Shown one piece after another: positions 33,785-42,596 of a DNA stretch of 64,000 nt. The notes beneath the pieces are model-generated. The model made no database searches. It had not been told where the DNA came from and saw only the letters and a list, made by a program, of their open reading frames with translations. The DNA is from Rhodococcus jostii RHA1 (GTDB lineage Bacteria; Actinomycetota; Actinomycetes; Mycobacteriales; Mycobacteriaceae), in assembly GCF_000014565.1 (NCBI RefSeq), contig NC_008268.1, positions 5,212,501 through 5,276,500 of the forward strand, in the 5' to 3' direction. The first letter of the stretch is position 1; each line of letters begins with the position of its first letter. The position numbers and the translations under genes were made by a program.

Positions 33785-34609
33785 GTGAGTGTTGCTTCTT
33801 CCGACGAGCGCGCAGTGGCGCGTCCCGTACTGACCGACGCCGTCGAGCTCGCCCGAACCGCCTTGGTCGAACTGCAGGAAGGGGGAGTCGGCGACTACCT
33901 GGGCGTCACGGCCGAGGACGCGTGCGCCGCGACTCACCGTTTCGTTGCGGACCTTCCGGGCTACCGGGGCTGGCAATGGGCGGTGGTGGTGGCTGCCGAT
34001 CCCGAAGCGGACCATGCCACCGTCAGCGAACTCGCCCTCCTCCCCGGACCCGATGCGCTGGTCGCACCGGAGTGGATTCCGTGGGACCAGCGCATTCGCC
34101 CCGGCGATCTGTCCGCGGGCGATCTGCTGGCACCGCCGGCCGGTGACCCCCGCCTCGTCCCTGGCTATGTGGCGACGGGTGACCCCGAGATCGACGAGGT
34201 CGCCCTCGAACTCGGCTTGGGCCGCAAGCAGGTGATGAGCCTCGAAGGTCGCGTCGACGCTGCCGAACGCTGGCACGACGGCGACTACGGCCCCGATTCC
34301 GAGATGGCCAAGGCCGCGCCGTCGACGTGCGGGCTGTGCGGCTTCTACCTCCCGCTCGCCGGTTCGCTGCACGCGTCGTTCGGGGTGTGCGGCAACGAGA
34401 TGGCCGCCGACGGGCATGTGGTCGACGCGACCTACGGTTGCGGCGCCCACTCCGACACCCTGCTGCCGACGGGTGCCGGTTCCCCGCGATTCGACGCCTA
34501 CGACGACGGCGCCGTCGAGGTCGTCGAGCGGGCCGTCGCCGAAACGGAGAACGAACCCGAAGCTGCTGCCAAGGTCACCGAGGCCGAGGAATCCGCATCG
34601 ACCAGCTAG
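33785..34609 (+). CDS. DUF3027 protein (Rv0877-like)
   Basis: A 274-residue soluble protein. Motifs: FVADLPGYRGWQWAVVV, PEWIPWDQRIRPGDL and a Cys cluster CGLCGFYLP...FGVCGNEM...YGCGAHSD that could bind zinc. The C-terminal 30 residues are acidic and variable. Function unknown; position matches Rv0877. GTG 33785 was chosen. Its stop (34607-34609) lies inside the presumed start region of the next gene. Confidence 0.85.
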   Translation: MSVASSDERAVARPVLTDAVELARTALVELQEGGVGDYLGVTAEDACAATHRFVADLPGYRGWQWAVVVAADPEADHATVSELALLPGPDALVAPEWIPWDQRIRPGDLSAGDLLAPPAGDPRLVPGYVATGDPEIDEVALELGLGRKQVMSLEGRVDAAERWHDGDYGPDSEMAKAAPSTCGLCGFYLPLAGSLHASFGVCGNEMAADGHVVDATYGCGAHSDTLLPTGAGSPRFDAYDDGAVEVVERAVAETENEPEAAAKVTEAEESASTS

Positions 34610-37350
34610 CCGATCCTTTCGGCACCGCCGCCCTGAGGGATTCGACGCTTCTGGCGTGGCGAACGTCCCCGACCCGTCTGCGGGAGGATGCGGCGGCCGA
34701 ATCCGATCTGGCCCGCGCCGGCTACCGCGACCGGCTCCTCACCGAGCTGGCGCAGAACGCGGCCGACGCCGCCGCCCGCGCCGAAGTGCCCGGCGAGCTG
34801 TCCGTGCAACTCGACGGCCGCGTGCTGAGCGTGTCCAACACGGGCACGCCGCTGGACGAGCCGGGAGTCCAGGCGCTGGTCGCGTTGCGGGCGTCGAACA
34901 AGTCCGGCACGACCGTCGGCCGCTACGGTGTCGGTTTCACGGCGGTGCTGTCGGTGAGCGACGAGGTCGAACTGCGGTCGACGTCCGGTTCGGTGCTGTT
35001 CTCCGCGGAACGGACGAGGTCGGAGCTGCGGGAACTCGACGGTGCAGACCCGGGAGCGGACGTGCCTGCCCTGCGGCTGGCGTGGCCGACGGACACCCGC
35101 CCGGCCGCAGGTGCGGCGTCGGAAGTCGTGTTGACGCTGCGCGAGGACGTGGACGGTGAATCGCTGCTCGCCTACATGGCCCGCGAGGCGCCCGACCTTC
35201 TGCTCGAACTGCCGGCGCTCGTCTCGATCACCGTGGGCGACAAGCAGTTCCGCCGCCGTGAGCGGCCACTCGATTCCGGATTGACCGAGGTCGCGATCGG
35301 CGACGACCGCTGGTGGCAGTACGAGTCCGGGCGCGCACGCTGGCTCGTCCCGGTCCGCGACGGCGTCGTCTCACCCGTGACGGAAGACGTCCTGCGCGCG
35401 CCCACCCGGTCGGACGAGGAACTGTCGATACCCGCGATCCTCGTCGCGGACATCGCCATGCAGCCCGACCGCAGGCGCATCCTGCCGGGCGCCGCGATCG
35501 CCGAGTTGGCATCCGGCTACGCCGAGTTCGTGGCCGCGGTGCCGCCCGAGCAGCGACTGACGCTGGTTCCCGTTCCCGCTTTCGCGCGCAGCGAGGTGGA
35601 CTCGGCGTTGCGTGACCATCTCGTCACCCAACTCCGGGAGCAGCCCTGGCTGCCGACCGTCGGCGGCACGAACAAGGCCCCGGTTCGGGCGTCGGTGGTC
35701 CCCGGGCTCACCGACGAACTCGCCGAACTCCTCGCCGAGATCGTCGACGGCCTGGTCGTTCCGGATCTGTCCGGGCCACGCTGGGCGCCCGCCCTGGCCG
35801 CCGTCGACGCCCACCGCCTCGGCCTGGCGCGCCTCACCGAACTTCTCAGTGGCATCGAACGGACACCGTCCTGGTGGCAGCGCCTGTATGCGGCGCTCGA
35901 ACCACTGGCCGTCGACGCCCTCGCGGCGGAGGAACTGGCGTCGATCCCGGTTCCGCTGTCCGACGGCCGCACGGTGACCGGTCCGCGAACGGTGTTGCTG
36001 GGCCACGACATCGACGGTGTCCTGGGGGTCGACTGGACGCGGCTCGTCCACCCGGATGCCGCGCACCCGCTGCTGTCACGGCTCGGTGCGAAGACCGCCA
36101 CCGCCGTAGACCTGCTCTCGGATCCGGCGTTGCGGGCCGAGATCGAGGACCTCGACCCCGACGACGCGGCGGCGGCCGAAGAACTGTCGACCGCGGTGCT
36201 CGCACTCGCCGGGCGCGTCGACCCCGGCACCTTGCCGTCGTGGCTCGGACAGCTGCCCCTCCCGGATGTCGATGGGGAGTTGCGTGGTGCGGACGAATTG
36301 CTGTTGCCCGGTGCGCCTCTCGCCGACGTCCTGGTGGACGACTCACCGTTCACGTCCGTGGACGCCGCGTTCGCCGAGCGGGTGGGGGAGGACGCCCTCC
36401 GCGCCGTGGGCGTCGGCTGGGGTTTCACCGTGCTCCGCGCCGAACTCCCCACCGGTCCCGATCACGACCTCGACGACGAGGACCGCTGGTGGGACACACT
36501 CGACGACGACCCCGACGAGATCGGGGCGGTGCGCGACCTGGACCTGGTGGACGAGGACCGCTGGCCGCAGGCGCTGACGATGCTCGCCCGCGACCAGTCG
36601 ACACGTCCGCTGCTCGCCGACCGCGCCGGGTACACGGCCTGGTGGCTGCGTCACAACGCAGAGTTGGACGGTCAGGTGCTCGGTCTGCTCCGCGATCCCG
36701 CCGACGCGACGTTCGCCGGACTCCTCGACCCCGTCGAGCACTCGGAGTCCGCCGTGTTCGCGGCGGCCCTCGCGCCGTCGACGGTCGACTCTCCCGAACT
36801 CGCACAGCTACTCCTGGATCGACTGGCCGACCCGGATCGCGAACCGAGCCCGGCGGTGATCGCGCGGGCACACAGCCTGCTCGCGGCCGCTGCGGCCGCA
36901 CATCTTCTCGACCTCGAGGACCTTCACCTGCCCGAACACGTGCGCGGCCTGACGGGCGCCCTCGTCGATCCCGGCGACGCCCTCGTGCTGGACGCACCGT
37001 GGCTGGCCGCCGCGGTGCCGCGTGAGCGGCTGGTGGTCGGGAGCCTGGACACCGCCGAGGCTCTCGCCGATCTGCTGGACCTCCCCCTCGCGTCCGCGGC
37101 GATCCGCGGCACCGTCACCGGTTCCGGCCGTGAATCCTCATGGGATCGCGAACCTGCCGCGGTGCTCGCCTTCGCCGCACTCGGTCGCGACCTGCCGCAC
37201 GGGCCCGTCGTCGTCCATCCCCGGCTCACGGTGAAGCTCACGGGCGCGGTCGACACCGAGATCGCGGTCCCGTGGTGGGTGGACGAGCAGGGGACCACCC
37301 ATTGCTCCGAGTCGTGGGCCGAAGGCACGTGGGGCGCCGGTGTCGTTTGA
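34597..37350 (+). CDS. Sacsin/Hsp90-like GHKL ATPase with no canonical start codon
   Basis: About 917 residues. The N-terminal GHKL ATP-binding fold is clear: N-box ELAQNAADAAA, G1-type box VLSVSNTGTPLD and G2-type GRYGVGFTAVLSVSDE, as in sacsin-like N-terminal domains related to Hsp90. The remaining 700 residues are acidic, Leu-rich and unassigned. A chaperone-like role is only inferred. No ATG, GTG or TTG occurs in frame between the DUF3027 stop and the N-box. The best start by spacing from AGGA (34587-34590) is ATC at 34597, with CTG codons (34633, 34651, 34678) as alternatives. The start is therefore uncertain. Confidence 0.7.
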   Translation: MDQLADPFGTAALRDSTLLAWRTSPTRLREDAAAESDLARAGYRDRLLTELAQNAADAAARAEVPGELSVQLDGRVLSVSNTGTPLDEPGVQALVALRASNKSGTTVGRYGVGFTAVLSVSDEVELRSTSGSVLFSAERTRSELRELDGADPGADVPALRLAWPTDTRPAAGAASEVVLTLREDVDGESLLAYMAREAPDLLLELPALVSITVGDKQFRRRERPLDSGLTEVAIGDDRWWQYESGRARWLVPVRDGVVSPVTEDVLRAPTRSDEELSIPAILVADIAMQPDRRRILPGAAIAELASGYAEFVAAVPPEQRLTLVPVPAFARSEVDSALRDHLVTQLREQPWLPTVGGTNKAPVRASVVPGLTDELAELLAEIVDGLVVPDLSGPRWAPALAAVDAHRLGLARLTELLSGIERTPSWWQRLYAALEPLAVDALAAEELASIPVPLSDGRTVTGPRTVLLGHDIDGVLGVDWTRLVHPDAAHPLLSRLGAKTATAVDLLSDPALRAEIEDLDPDDAAAAEELSTAVLALAGRVDPGTLPSWLGQLPLPDVDGELRGADELLLPGAPLADVLVDDSPFTSVDAAFAERVGEDALRAVGVGWGFTVLRAELPTGPDHDLDDEDRWWDTLDDDPDEIGAVRDLDLVDEDRWPQALTMLARDQSTRPLLADRAGYTAWWLRHNAELDGQVLGLLRDPADATFAGLLDPVEHSESAVFAAALAPSTVDSPELAQLLLDRLADPDREPSPAVIARAHSLLAAAAAAHLLDLEDLHLPEHVRGLTGALVDPGDALVLDAPWLAAAVPRERLVVGSLDTAEALADLLDLPLASAAIRGTVTGSGRESSWDREPAAVLAFAALGRDLPHGPVVVHPRLTVKLTGAVDTEIAVPWWVDEQGTTHCSESWAEGTWGAGVV

Positions 37351-37894
37351 CCAGAGCGTTCTCGACAGCGCCGTCGGGGACCGCACACCGTGGTTGATCG
37401 ACGTCGTCACCGTCGTCACGCAAAGCGGCGGAACGGTCGCGGCCTGGATCGTGTCCACCGTCCTGACAACGGCCCTCCTGCTCCAGGGCCGTCGGCGCGA
37501 GGCCGTCCTCGTGGCCGGCGCCATGCTGTCGGGTCTGGCCGTGATGACCACGCTCAAGAATCTGTTCGAGCGGCAGCGCCCGCCGCTGCCGGATCGGCTG
37601 GTGGAGATCTCGTCGTTCTCGTTCCCGTCCGGTCACGCGATGATGACCGCGATCCTCGCGAGCGTTCTCGTCGCCGTGACCCTCCGGGTGGTGCTGGTGG
37701 GGCACGTCCGGATCGCGCTGGTCTTCCTGTTGGTGCTGTACACGCTGGCAGTGGGGCTGTCGCGCGTCTACCTCGCCGCGCATTGGATGACCGACGTCCT
37801 CGCCGGGTGGGCGTTCGGTGCGCTGTGGGCGGCGTTCTGGATTCTGCTGACCCGCACCCGGCCCCGCCGCGCCGTGACCTCGAGCGAGATCTAG
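37340..37894 (+). CDS. PAP2-family membrane phosphatase
   Basis: A 184-residue protein with about five membrane segments and the three PAP2 phosphatase motifs: KNLFERQRPP, FPSGH and SRVYLAAHWMTDVLAG, with catalytic His in each of the last two. It probably dephosphorylates a lipid phosphate (phosphatidic acid, undecaprenyl or decaprenyl pyrophosphate) at the membrane surface. GTG 37340 overlaps the sacsin-like gene by 11 bases, so the two are coupled. Short tandem repeats follow the stop. Confidence 0.88.
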   Translation: MSFDQSVLDSAVGDRTPWLIDVVTVVTQSGGTVAAWIVSTVLTTALLLQGRRREAVLVAGAMLSGLAVMTTLKNLFERQRPPLPDRLVEISSFSFPSGHAMMTAILASVLVAVTLRVVLVGHVRIALVFLLVLYTLAVGLSRVYLAAHWMTDVLAGWAFGALWAAFWILLTRTRPRRAVTSSEI

Positions 37895-37896
37895 AG

Positions 37897-37960
37897 CTAG
37901 AGCAGTCCCTGCTGCATCACTAGAGCAGACCCTGCTGCATCACTAGAGCAGACCCTGCTG
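37897..37960. repeat. 23-bp tandem repeat, 2.8 copies, at a convergent gene junction
   Basis: Units CTAGAGCAG(T/A)CCCTGCTG plus CATCA start at 37897, 37920 and 37943; the third is cut short at 37960. Each contains a small inverted repeat AGCAG/CTGCT. On the minus strand each unit encodes QQGLL followed by a TAG stop, so the array is a repeated copy of the 3' end of the DUF2530 gene. Confidence 0.85.
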
Positions 37961-38191
37961 TGCCCCGCGGCTGCCGCGCCGGGCCGCCCGCCGCTGCAAC
38001 GCGAACAGTCCGTAGCCCAGGAATCCGACGACGACCCCCGCTATACACGTCGGAAGCGCATCCGACCACCGGTCGCCCGTGACGATCACCACGACGATCG
38101 CGACCGCCCACGCCAGTGTTCCCAGTATCAGCGCAGGTCGCGGGTCGGCGAGGCGCTGAGTGAGGGGTGGGCGATCTGCGGATTCGTTCAC
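37943..38191 (-). CDS. DUF2530-type small membrane protein
   Basis: An 82-residue protein with two membrane segments (ALILGTLAWAVAIVVVIVTG and PTCIAGVVVGFLGYGLFAL) and a basic C-terminus. It matches DUF2530 (Rv0879c by position); function unknown. The GTG start at 38191 gives the length typical of the family. The last residues QQGLL are encoded by the third unit of the tandem repeat, so repeat slippage could change this C-terminus. Confidence 0.75.
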   Translation of the reverse strand: MNESADRPPLTQRLADPRPALILGTLAWAVAIVVVIVTGDRWSDALPTCIAGVVVGFLGYGLFALQRRAARRGSRGAQQGLL

Positions 38192-38267
38192 CGAATGAAC
38201 GCTACCCTCGCCGTGGTGCCCTAATCTCCAAGGGCGACGCGCGACTTCTGGCGATGGGGACTGAACA

Positions 38268-39722
38268 ATGGGTGCTGCTCCGAAACTGCTCGACAACTAC
38301 TTCAAGATCACCGAGCGTGGTTCGACGGTAGGCGCGGAGATCCGCGGCGGAGTGGTGACGTTCGTCGCAATGGCATACATCGTGGTGCTGAACCCGCTCA
38401 TCCTCGGCAGCTTCTCCGCCGACGACGCCGTCGCGAAGACCGACGTCCTCGGCAACATCCTCCCCGTCAACCAGGTGGCGGCGGTCACAGCTCTGGTGGC
38501 GGGACTGATGAGCATCGTGTTCGGGGTCGTCGCGAACTATCCTTTCGCGATCGCGGCGGGCCTCGGCATCAACAGTCTTCTCGCCGTCACCATCGCACCG
38601 CAGGTCACCTGGCCCGAGGCGATGGGCCTCGTGGTGATCGACGGTGTCATCATCGTCGTGTTGGCGCTCACCGGTTTCCGGACGGCCGTCTTCAATGCCA
38701 TTCCGGCCGAGCTCAAATCCGCCATCGCCGCCGGTATCGGCATGTTCATCGCGTTCATCGGTCTCGTCGACGCCGGGTTCGTGCGGCGCATCCCGGACGC
38801 CGCGGGCACCACCGTCCCCGTCGGCCTGGGCATCAACGGATCGATCTCCTCCTGGCCGACCGTGACGTTCGTGTTCGGTGTGCTGCTGATGGGTGTCCTG
38901 GTGGTGCGCAAGGTGCGCGGCGGTCTGCTGATCGGCATCGTCGTCACCACCGTGCTGGCCGCGATCATCGAGGCCGTCGCCGGTGTCGGACCGTCGCTGG
39001 GCGTGAACCCTCAGGGCTGGAACCTCAGCGTCCCGGCCGCTCCCGATGTGCTGGCGGAACTTCCGGATCTCAGCCTCGTCGGCGAGGTCAGCATCTTCGG
39101 CGCGTTCACCCGCATCGGCGTACTCGCCGCCAGCCTGCTGGTGTTCACGCTCGTACTCGCCAACTTCTTCGACGCCATGGGCACGATGACCGGGCTCGGC
39201 AAGGAGGCCGGTCTCACCGACGAGGACGGCAACCTGCCCAACATCGGACGGGCCCTGGTCGTCGAGGGCACCGGCGCCATCGTCGGTGGCGGCGCGTCGG
39301 CGTCGTCCAACACGGTGTTCGTGGAATCCGCTTCGGGTATCGCCGAGGGCGCCCGCACCGGACTCGCGAATGTGGTGACGGGACTGCTGTTCCTGGCCGC
39401 GATGTTCCTGACCCCGCTGTATTCGGTGGTGCCGATCGAGGCGGCCGCGCCGGCACTGGTCGTGGTGGGCGCGATGATGATCGGTCAGGTCCGCGACATC
39501 GATTTCACCCAGTTCTCGATCGCGCTGCCCGCGTTCCTCACCATCGCCGTCATGCCGTTCACGTACTCGATCGCCAACGGCATCGGCGTCGGATTCGTGT
39601 CGTGGGTCGTCCTCAATGCTGCGAGCGGTGGTATCAAGAAGATTCACCCGTTGATGTGGGTGGTGGCGCTTCTCTTCGTGGCCTACTTCGCGGTCGGTCC
39701 GATCACCGACGCAGTAACGTAA
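38268..39722 (+). CDS. NCS2-family purine permease (AzgA type)
   Basis: A 484-residue membrane protein with about 13-14 hydrophobic segments. Family motifs: MAYIVVLNPLILG near the N-terminus, AGLGINSLLAV, LANFFDAMGTMTGLGKEAGL and GASASSNTVFVESASGIAEG. This is the adenine/guanine/hypoxanthine permease group, importing purine bases by proton symport. It lies between the DUF2530 gene (divergent) and the marR gene 33 bases downstream. It is not part of the M. tuberculosis order, so it is an insertion relative to that genome. Confidence 0.88.
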   Translation: MGAAPKLLDNYFKITERGSTVGAEIRGGVVTFVAMAYIVVLNPLILGSFSADDAVAKTDVLGNILPVNQVAAVTALVAGLMSIVFGVVANYPFAIAAGLGINSLLAVTIAPQVTWPEAMGLVVIDGVIIVVLALTGFRTAVFNAIPAELKSAIAAGIGMFIAFIGLVDAGFVRRIPDAAGTTVPVGLGINGSISSWPTVTFVFGVLLMGVLVVRKVRGGLLIGIVVTTVLAAIIEAVAGVGPSLGVNPQGWNLSVPAAPDVLAELPDLSLVGEVSIFGAFTRIGVLAASLLVFTLVLANFFDAMGTMTGLGKEAGLTDEDGNLPNIGRALVVEGTGAIVGGGASASSNTVFVESASGIAEGARTGLANVVTGLLFLAAMFLTPLYSVVPIEAAAPALVVVGAMMIGQVRDIDFTQFSIALPAFLTIAVMPFTYSIANGIGVGFVSWVVLNAASGGIKKIHPLMWVVALLFVAYFAVGPITDAVT

Positions 39723-39755
39723 ACGGCGGCCGACCGGTCCCGTATTGTCATTCCC

Positions 39756-40187
39756 GTGACCACGGATACGCGAGCACTCGCCAGTGACCTTTCTCTGGCT
39801 GTCGTGCGCCTCACGCGTCACCTGCGTGGGCGCCGCGTCGACGCCCAGGTATCGCTGACCCAGCTGTCGGCTCTGGCCACCCTTGCCCGCGACGGCGCCA
39901 TGACGCCGGGCAATCTCGCCGCTCGGGAGAAGGTGCAGCCGCCGTCGATGACCCGGGTCATCGCGTCGCTGGTCGAACTGGGCCTGGTCGAGCGGGCACC
40001 GCATCCCACCGACGGACGGCAGATCATCGTCACGCTGTCGGATGCCGGTCACGCGCTGATCGCCGACGAGACCCACGCCCGCGAGGCATGGATGAACGAG
40101 CGGCTGTCCGGGCTCGACGAGGCTCAGCTGAAGACCCTCCGCGACGCGGTCGGCATCATCACGTCCATCGTCGCCGACTCGGAGTAG
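39756..40187 (+). CDS. MarR-family transcriptional regulator (Rv0880-like)
   Basis: A 143-residue winged-helix regulator: LTQLSALATLARDGAMTPGNLAAREKVQPPSMTRVIASLVELGLVE spans the DNA-binding core, and TDGRQIIVTLSDAG forms the wing. GTG 39756 start. It corresponds by position to Rv0880. Ligand and targets are unknown; the neighbouring permease and MFS gene are candidates. Confidence 0.88.
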   Translation: MTTDTRALASDLSLAVVRLTRHLRGRRVDAQVSLTQLSALATLARDGAMTPGNLAAREKVQPPSMTRVIASLVELGLVERAPHPTDGRQIIVTLSDAGHALIADETHAREAWMNERLSGLDEAQLKTLRDAVGIITSIVADSE

Positions 40188-40345
40188 CCCGAAGGCTGCC
40201 TGCAGTCCCCACCCGTACAACGTCATTCGACTGCCCGCACCCCGAGGTGCAGGGAACCCGTTGCCGGAGAACGTAGCCGGCATCCGGAGTGATCTCTCCC
40301 CAGGGCCGGTCGATGGTGCGCCGGGTCCGGGAGCAAGATGGATGT

Positions 40346-41725
40346 GTGCCGCCCGAATCCGAGACCACCGCCTCAGCCCAGCCGAAGACCGGCATGTTCG
40401 CCGCTCTCCGCACCCGGAACTACCGGTTGTGGGCGTCGGGGCAGATCGTCTCCCTCGTCGGAACCTGGATGCAGCGGGTGGCGCAGGACTGGCTCGTCCT
40501 GACGTTGTCGAACGGCAACGCGCTCGCGGTCGGCATCGTGATGGCACTGCAGTTCGGTCCGACCCTGTTCCTGTCCGTGTGGGGCGGGGTGCTCGCCGAC
40601 CGGTACGACAAGCGGCGCATCCTGATCGCGACGCAGGTGTCGATGGCGTTGTGCGCACTGGTGCTCGGGCTGCTGGACGTCGGCGGGCTGGTGGCCCTGT
40701 GGCACGTCTACCTCATCGCGTTTCTGCTCGGCTGCGCGTCGGCGATCGACGCGCCGGCGCGGCAGTCGTTCACGATCGAGATGGTCGGCAAGGAGTCGCT
40801 GCCCAATGCCATCGCCCTGAATTCCATGACGTTCAACACCGCTCGCATCATCGGTCCGGCGATCTCCGGTGTGCTGATCACCCTTATCGGTACGGGGTGG
40901 GTGTTCCTGCTCAACGTGGGCACGTTCACCGGCGTGCTGATCGCCCTGCTGATGATGAACACCCGCGAACTGTTCACGGCGCCCCAGGCGGAACGCGGGA
41001 AAGGGCAGGTCCGCGAGGGTTTCCGGTACGTGTGGGGACGCACCGATCTGCGGGTGCTGATGGTGGCGGTGTTCATGGTGTCGACGTTCGGGCTGAATTT
41101 CCCGATCAGTCTCGCCGTTCTCGCCCGCAACACGTTCGATCGCGGTGCGGACGCCTACGGACTGTTGTCGACCACCCTCGCCGTAGGCACGCTCGCCGGC
41201 GCCACGATCGCCGCGAGACGCAAGACCCCGCCGCGGCTGCGCACGTTCCTCGGGGCCGCGGCCGCATTCGGGGCCTTCGAGATCCTGGTGGGACTCATGC
41301 CCACCTACGTGCTGGTCGCGATCATGCTCGTCCCGACCGGCGCGCTGACGCTGACGTTCACGACGGCGGCGATGAACATCCTGCAGATGTCCGTGCCGTC
41401 CGAGATGCGCGGCCGGGTGATGGGCATCTACATGCTCTGTTTCCTCGGCGGCACCCCGCTGGGCAGTCCCGTTCTGGGATGGCTGGCCGACGTCCTCGAC
41501 CCCCGCGCCCCGCTCGTGATCGGAGGCGCGATCTCGCTGGTGAGCGGGATCGGCGCGGCCCTGTACCTGATGCGGCACCAGCGCGTGCGGGTGACGGTGC
41601 GCAGACCGGATGCCGGCAACTATCTCCCGGTGATCGAACTGCACAACGTTCTCGAACCGCACCCCGTGGTGGTCTGCGACGCCACCGAGCAGGCCGTGGA
41701 AGCGAGCCGCGACCCGCGGCCCTGA
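40346..41725 (+). CDS. MFS transporter (MFS_3/EntS-like)
   Basis: A 459-residue protein: hydrophilic 25-residue lead, about 12 membrane segments, motif A as GVLADRYDKRR, and FLLGCASAIDAPARQSFTIEM characteristic of the MFS_3 exporter group. A 40-residue cytoplasmic tail follows the last segment. GTG 40346 was chosen over the longer frame to 40289. It lies downstream of marR (158 bases) and might be its target; substrate unknown. Confidence 0.85.
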   Translation: MPPESETTASAQPKTGMFAALRTRNYRLWASGQIVSLVGTWMQRVAQDWLVLTLSNGNALAVGIVMALQFGPTLFLSVWGGVLADRYDKRRILIATQVSMALCALVLGLLDVGGLVALWHVYLIAFLLGCASAIDAPARQSFTIEMVGKESLPNAIALNSMTFNTARIIGPAISGVLITLIGTGWVFLLNVGTFTGVLIALLMMNTRELFTAPQAERGKGQVREGFRYVWGRTDLRVLMVAVFMVSTFGLNFPISLAVLARNTFDRGADAYGLLSTTLAVGTLAGATIAARRKTPPRLRTFLGAAAAFGAFEILVGLMPTYVLVAIMLVPTGALTLTFTTAAMNILQMSVPSEMRGRVMGIYMLCFLGGTPLGSPVLGWLADVLDPRAPLVIGGAISLVSGIGAALYLMRHQRVRVTVRRPDAGNYLPVIELHNVLEPHPVVVCDATEQAVEASRDPRP

Positions 41726-41741
41726 CGGCTGCCGGAACCGT

Positions 41742-42596
41742 TCAGACGCCGACCGCCGTCGCCACGGCCCGCCGGGTCAGCACTTTCGCGAGGTGGCTGC
41801 GGTACTCGGCGTCGGCGTTGCCGTCGGTGACCGGGTCGGTGCCCTCGGCGGCGTGCTCGGCCGCCGCCCGGATCAGCTCGGGATCGGCGGCATTGCCGAC
41901 GAGCGCGTCCTCGACGCCGCGAGCCCGCACCGGCACGGCCCCCATGTTGGTCAGCGCCACCCGGGCCTGCCGGATGATGCCGCCGTCGACCTGGATCGTC
42001 GCGGCCACCCCCACGATCGACCACGCTTCCGCGACCGTGTTGAACTTCTCGTACCGCGCCTCCCAGCCGGTGTGCTTGGGAAACCGGACGTCCACGAGGA
42101 TCTCGTCCGGGCGGAGCGTGGTCGTGTAGTAGCCCTCGAAGAAGTCCGCGACCGGGATGCTCCGCCTGCCCGCGGTACCCACGGCGGTCAGGGTGGCGTC
42201 GAGTGCCAGCGCGGGCGCGCACAGGTCACCGGCCGGATCGGCATGCGCCAGAGCACCACCCAGCGTGCCGCGGTGCCGGATCTGCGGATCGGCGACGGTG
42301 CGGGTGGCCTCGACGAGCAGCAGTGCGTGCTCGTGGACGAGCGGGTCGCGGATCACGTCGTAGTACGTGGTCATCGCACCGATCACGATGCTGTCCCCGT
42401 CGTCGCGGACCCCGCGCAACTCACCGATCCGGCCCAGGTCGACGAGGGTGCTCGGCGAAGACAACCGCAGCCGCAGCACCGGCAGCAGGCTCTGACCGCC
42501 CGCGAGTATCTTGGCGTCCTCCCCGGCCTCGGCGAGCGCGGCCACCGCCTGTTCGACGGAGGTCGGGGACACGTAGTCGAAGCTCGACGGAATCAC
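41742..42596 (-). CDS. coxM: CO dehydrogenase-like FAD-binding subunit (CoxM type)
   Basis: A 284-residue flavoprotein of the xanthine oxidase family medium subunit. The FAD-binding signatures [18 protein letters not shown] (about 29-46) and [18 protein letters not shown] (about 107-124) are clear. It passes electrons from the Fe-S subunit to an acceptor. GTG 42596 overlaps the CoxL stop by 4 bases. It is the last gene of the S-L-M set, the order typical of form II clusters. Confidence 0.88.
   Translation of the reverse strand: MIPSSFDYVSPTSVEQAVAALAEAGEDAKILAGGQSLLPVLRLRLSSPSTLVDLGRIGELRGVRDDGDSIVIGAMTTYYDVIRDPLVHEHALLLVEATRTVADPQIRHRGTLGGALAHADPAGDLCAPALALDATLTAVGTAGRRSIPVADFFEGYYTTTLRPDEILVDVRFPKHTGWEARYEKFNTVAEAWSIVGVAATIQVDGGIIRQARVALTNMGAVPVRARGVEDALVGNAADPELIRAAAEHAAEGTDPVTDGNADAEYRSHLAKVLTRRAVATAVGV

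Noticed and set aside
34327..34596. Using the upstream start at 34327 for the sacsin-like gene
   Set aside because: It would put 90 Arg-rich residues, out of frame with and inside DUF3027, before the ATPase domain; composition is that of a shadow frame.
37897..37960. CRISPR-like array
   Set aside because: The units are directly adjacent with no spacers and only 2.8 copies; it is a simple tandem repeat.
37943..38296. Longer version of the DUF2530 gene
   Set aside because: The extra N-terminal residues would overlap the start of the divergent purine permease; GTG 38191 gives the usual family length.
40234..40252. Small hairpin after marR as a terminator
   Set aside because: Only a 5-bp GCACC/GGTGC core with a flanking mismatch and no T-run; too weak to call.
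38202..40658. An 818-codon minus-strand frame opposite the purine permease and marR
   Set aside because: Same antisense shadow effect; composition is extremely charged and it spans several genes and intergenic regions.
40261..42129. A 622-codon plus-strand frame over the MFS gene at 40346
   Set aside because: The overlapping frame at 40346 encodes a proper 12-segment transporter; this one has Arg/Pro-rich shadow composition.
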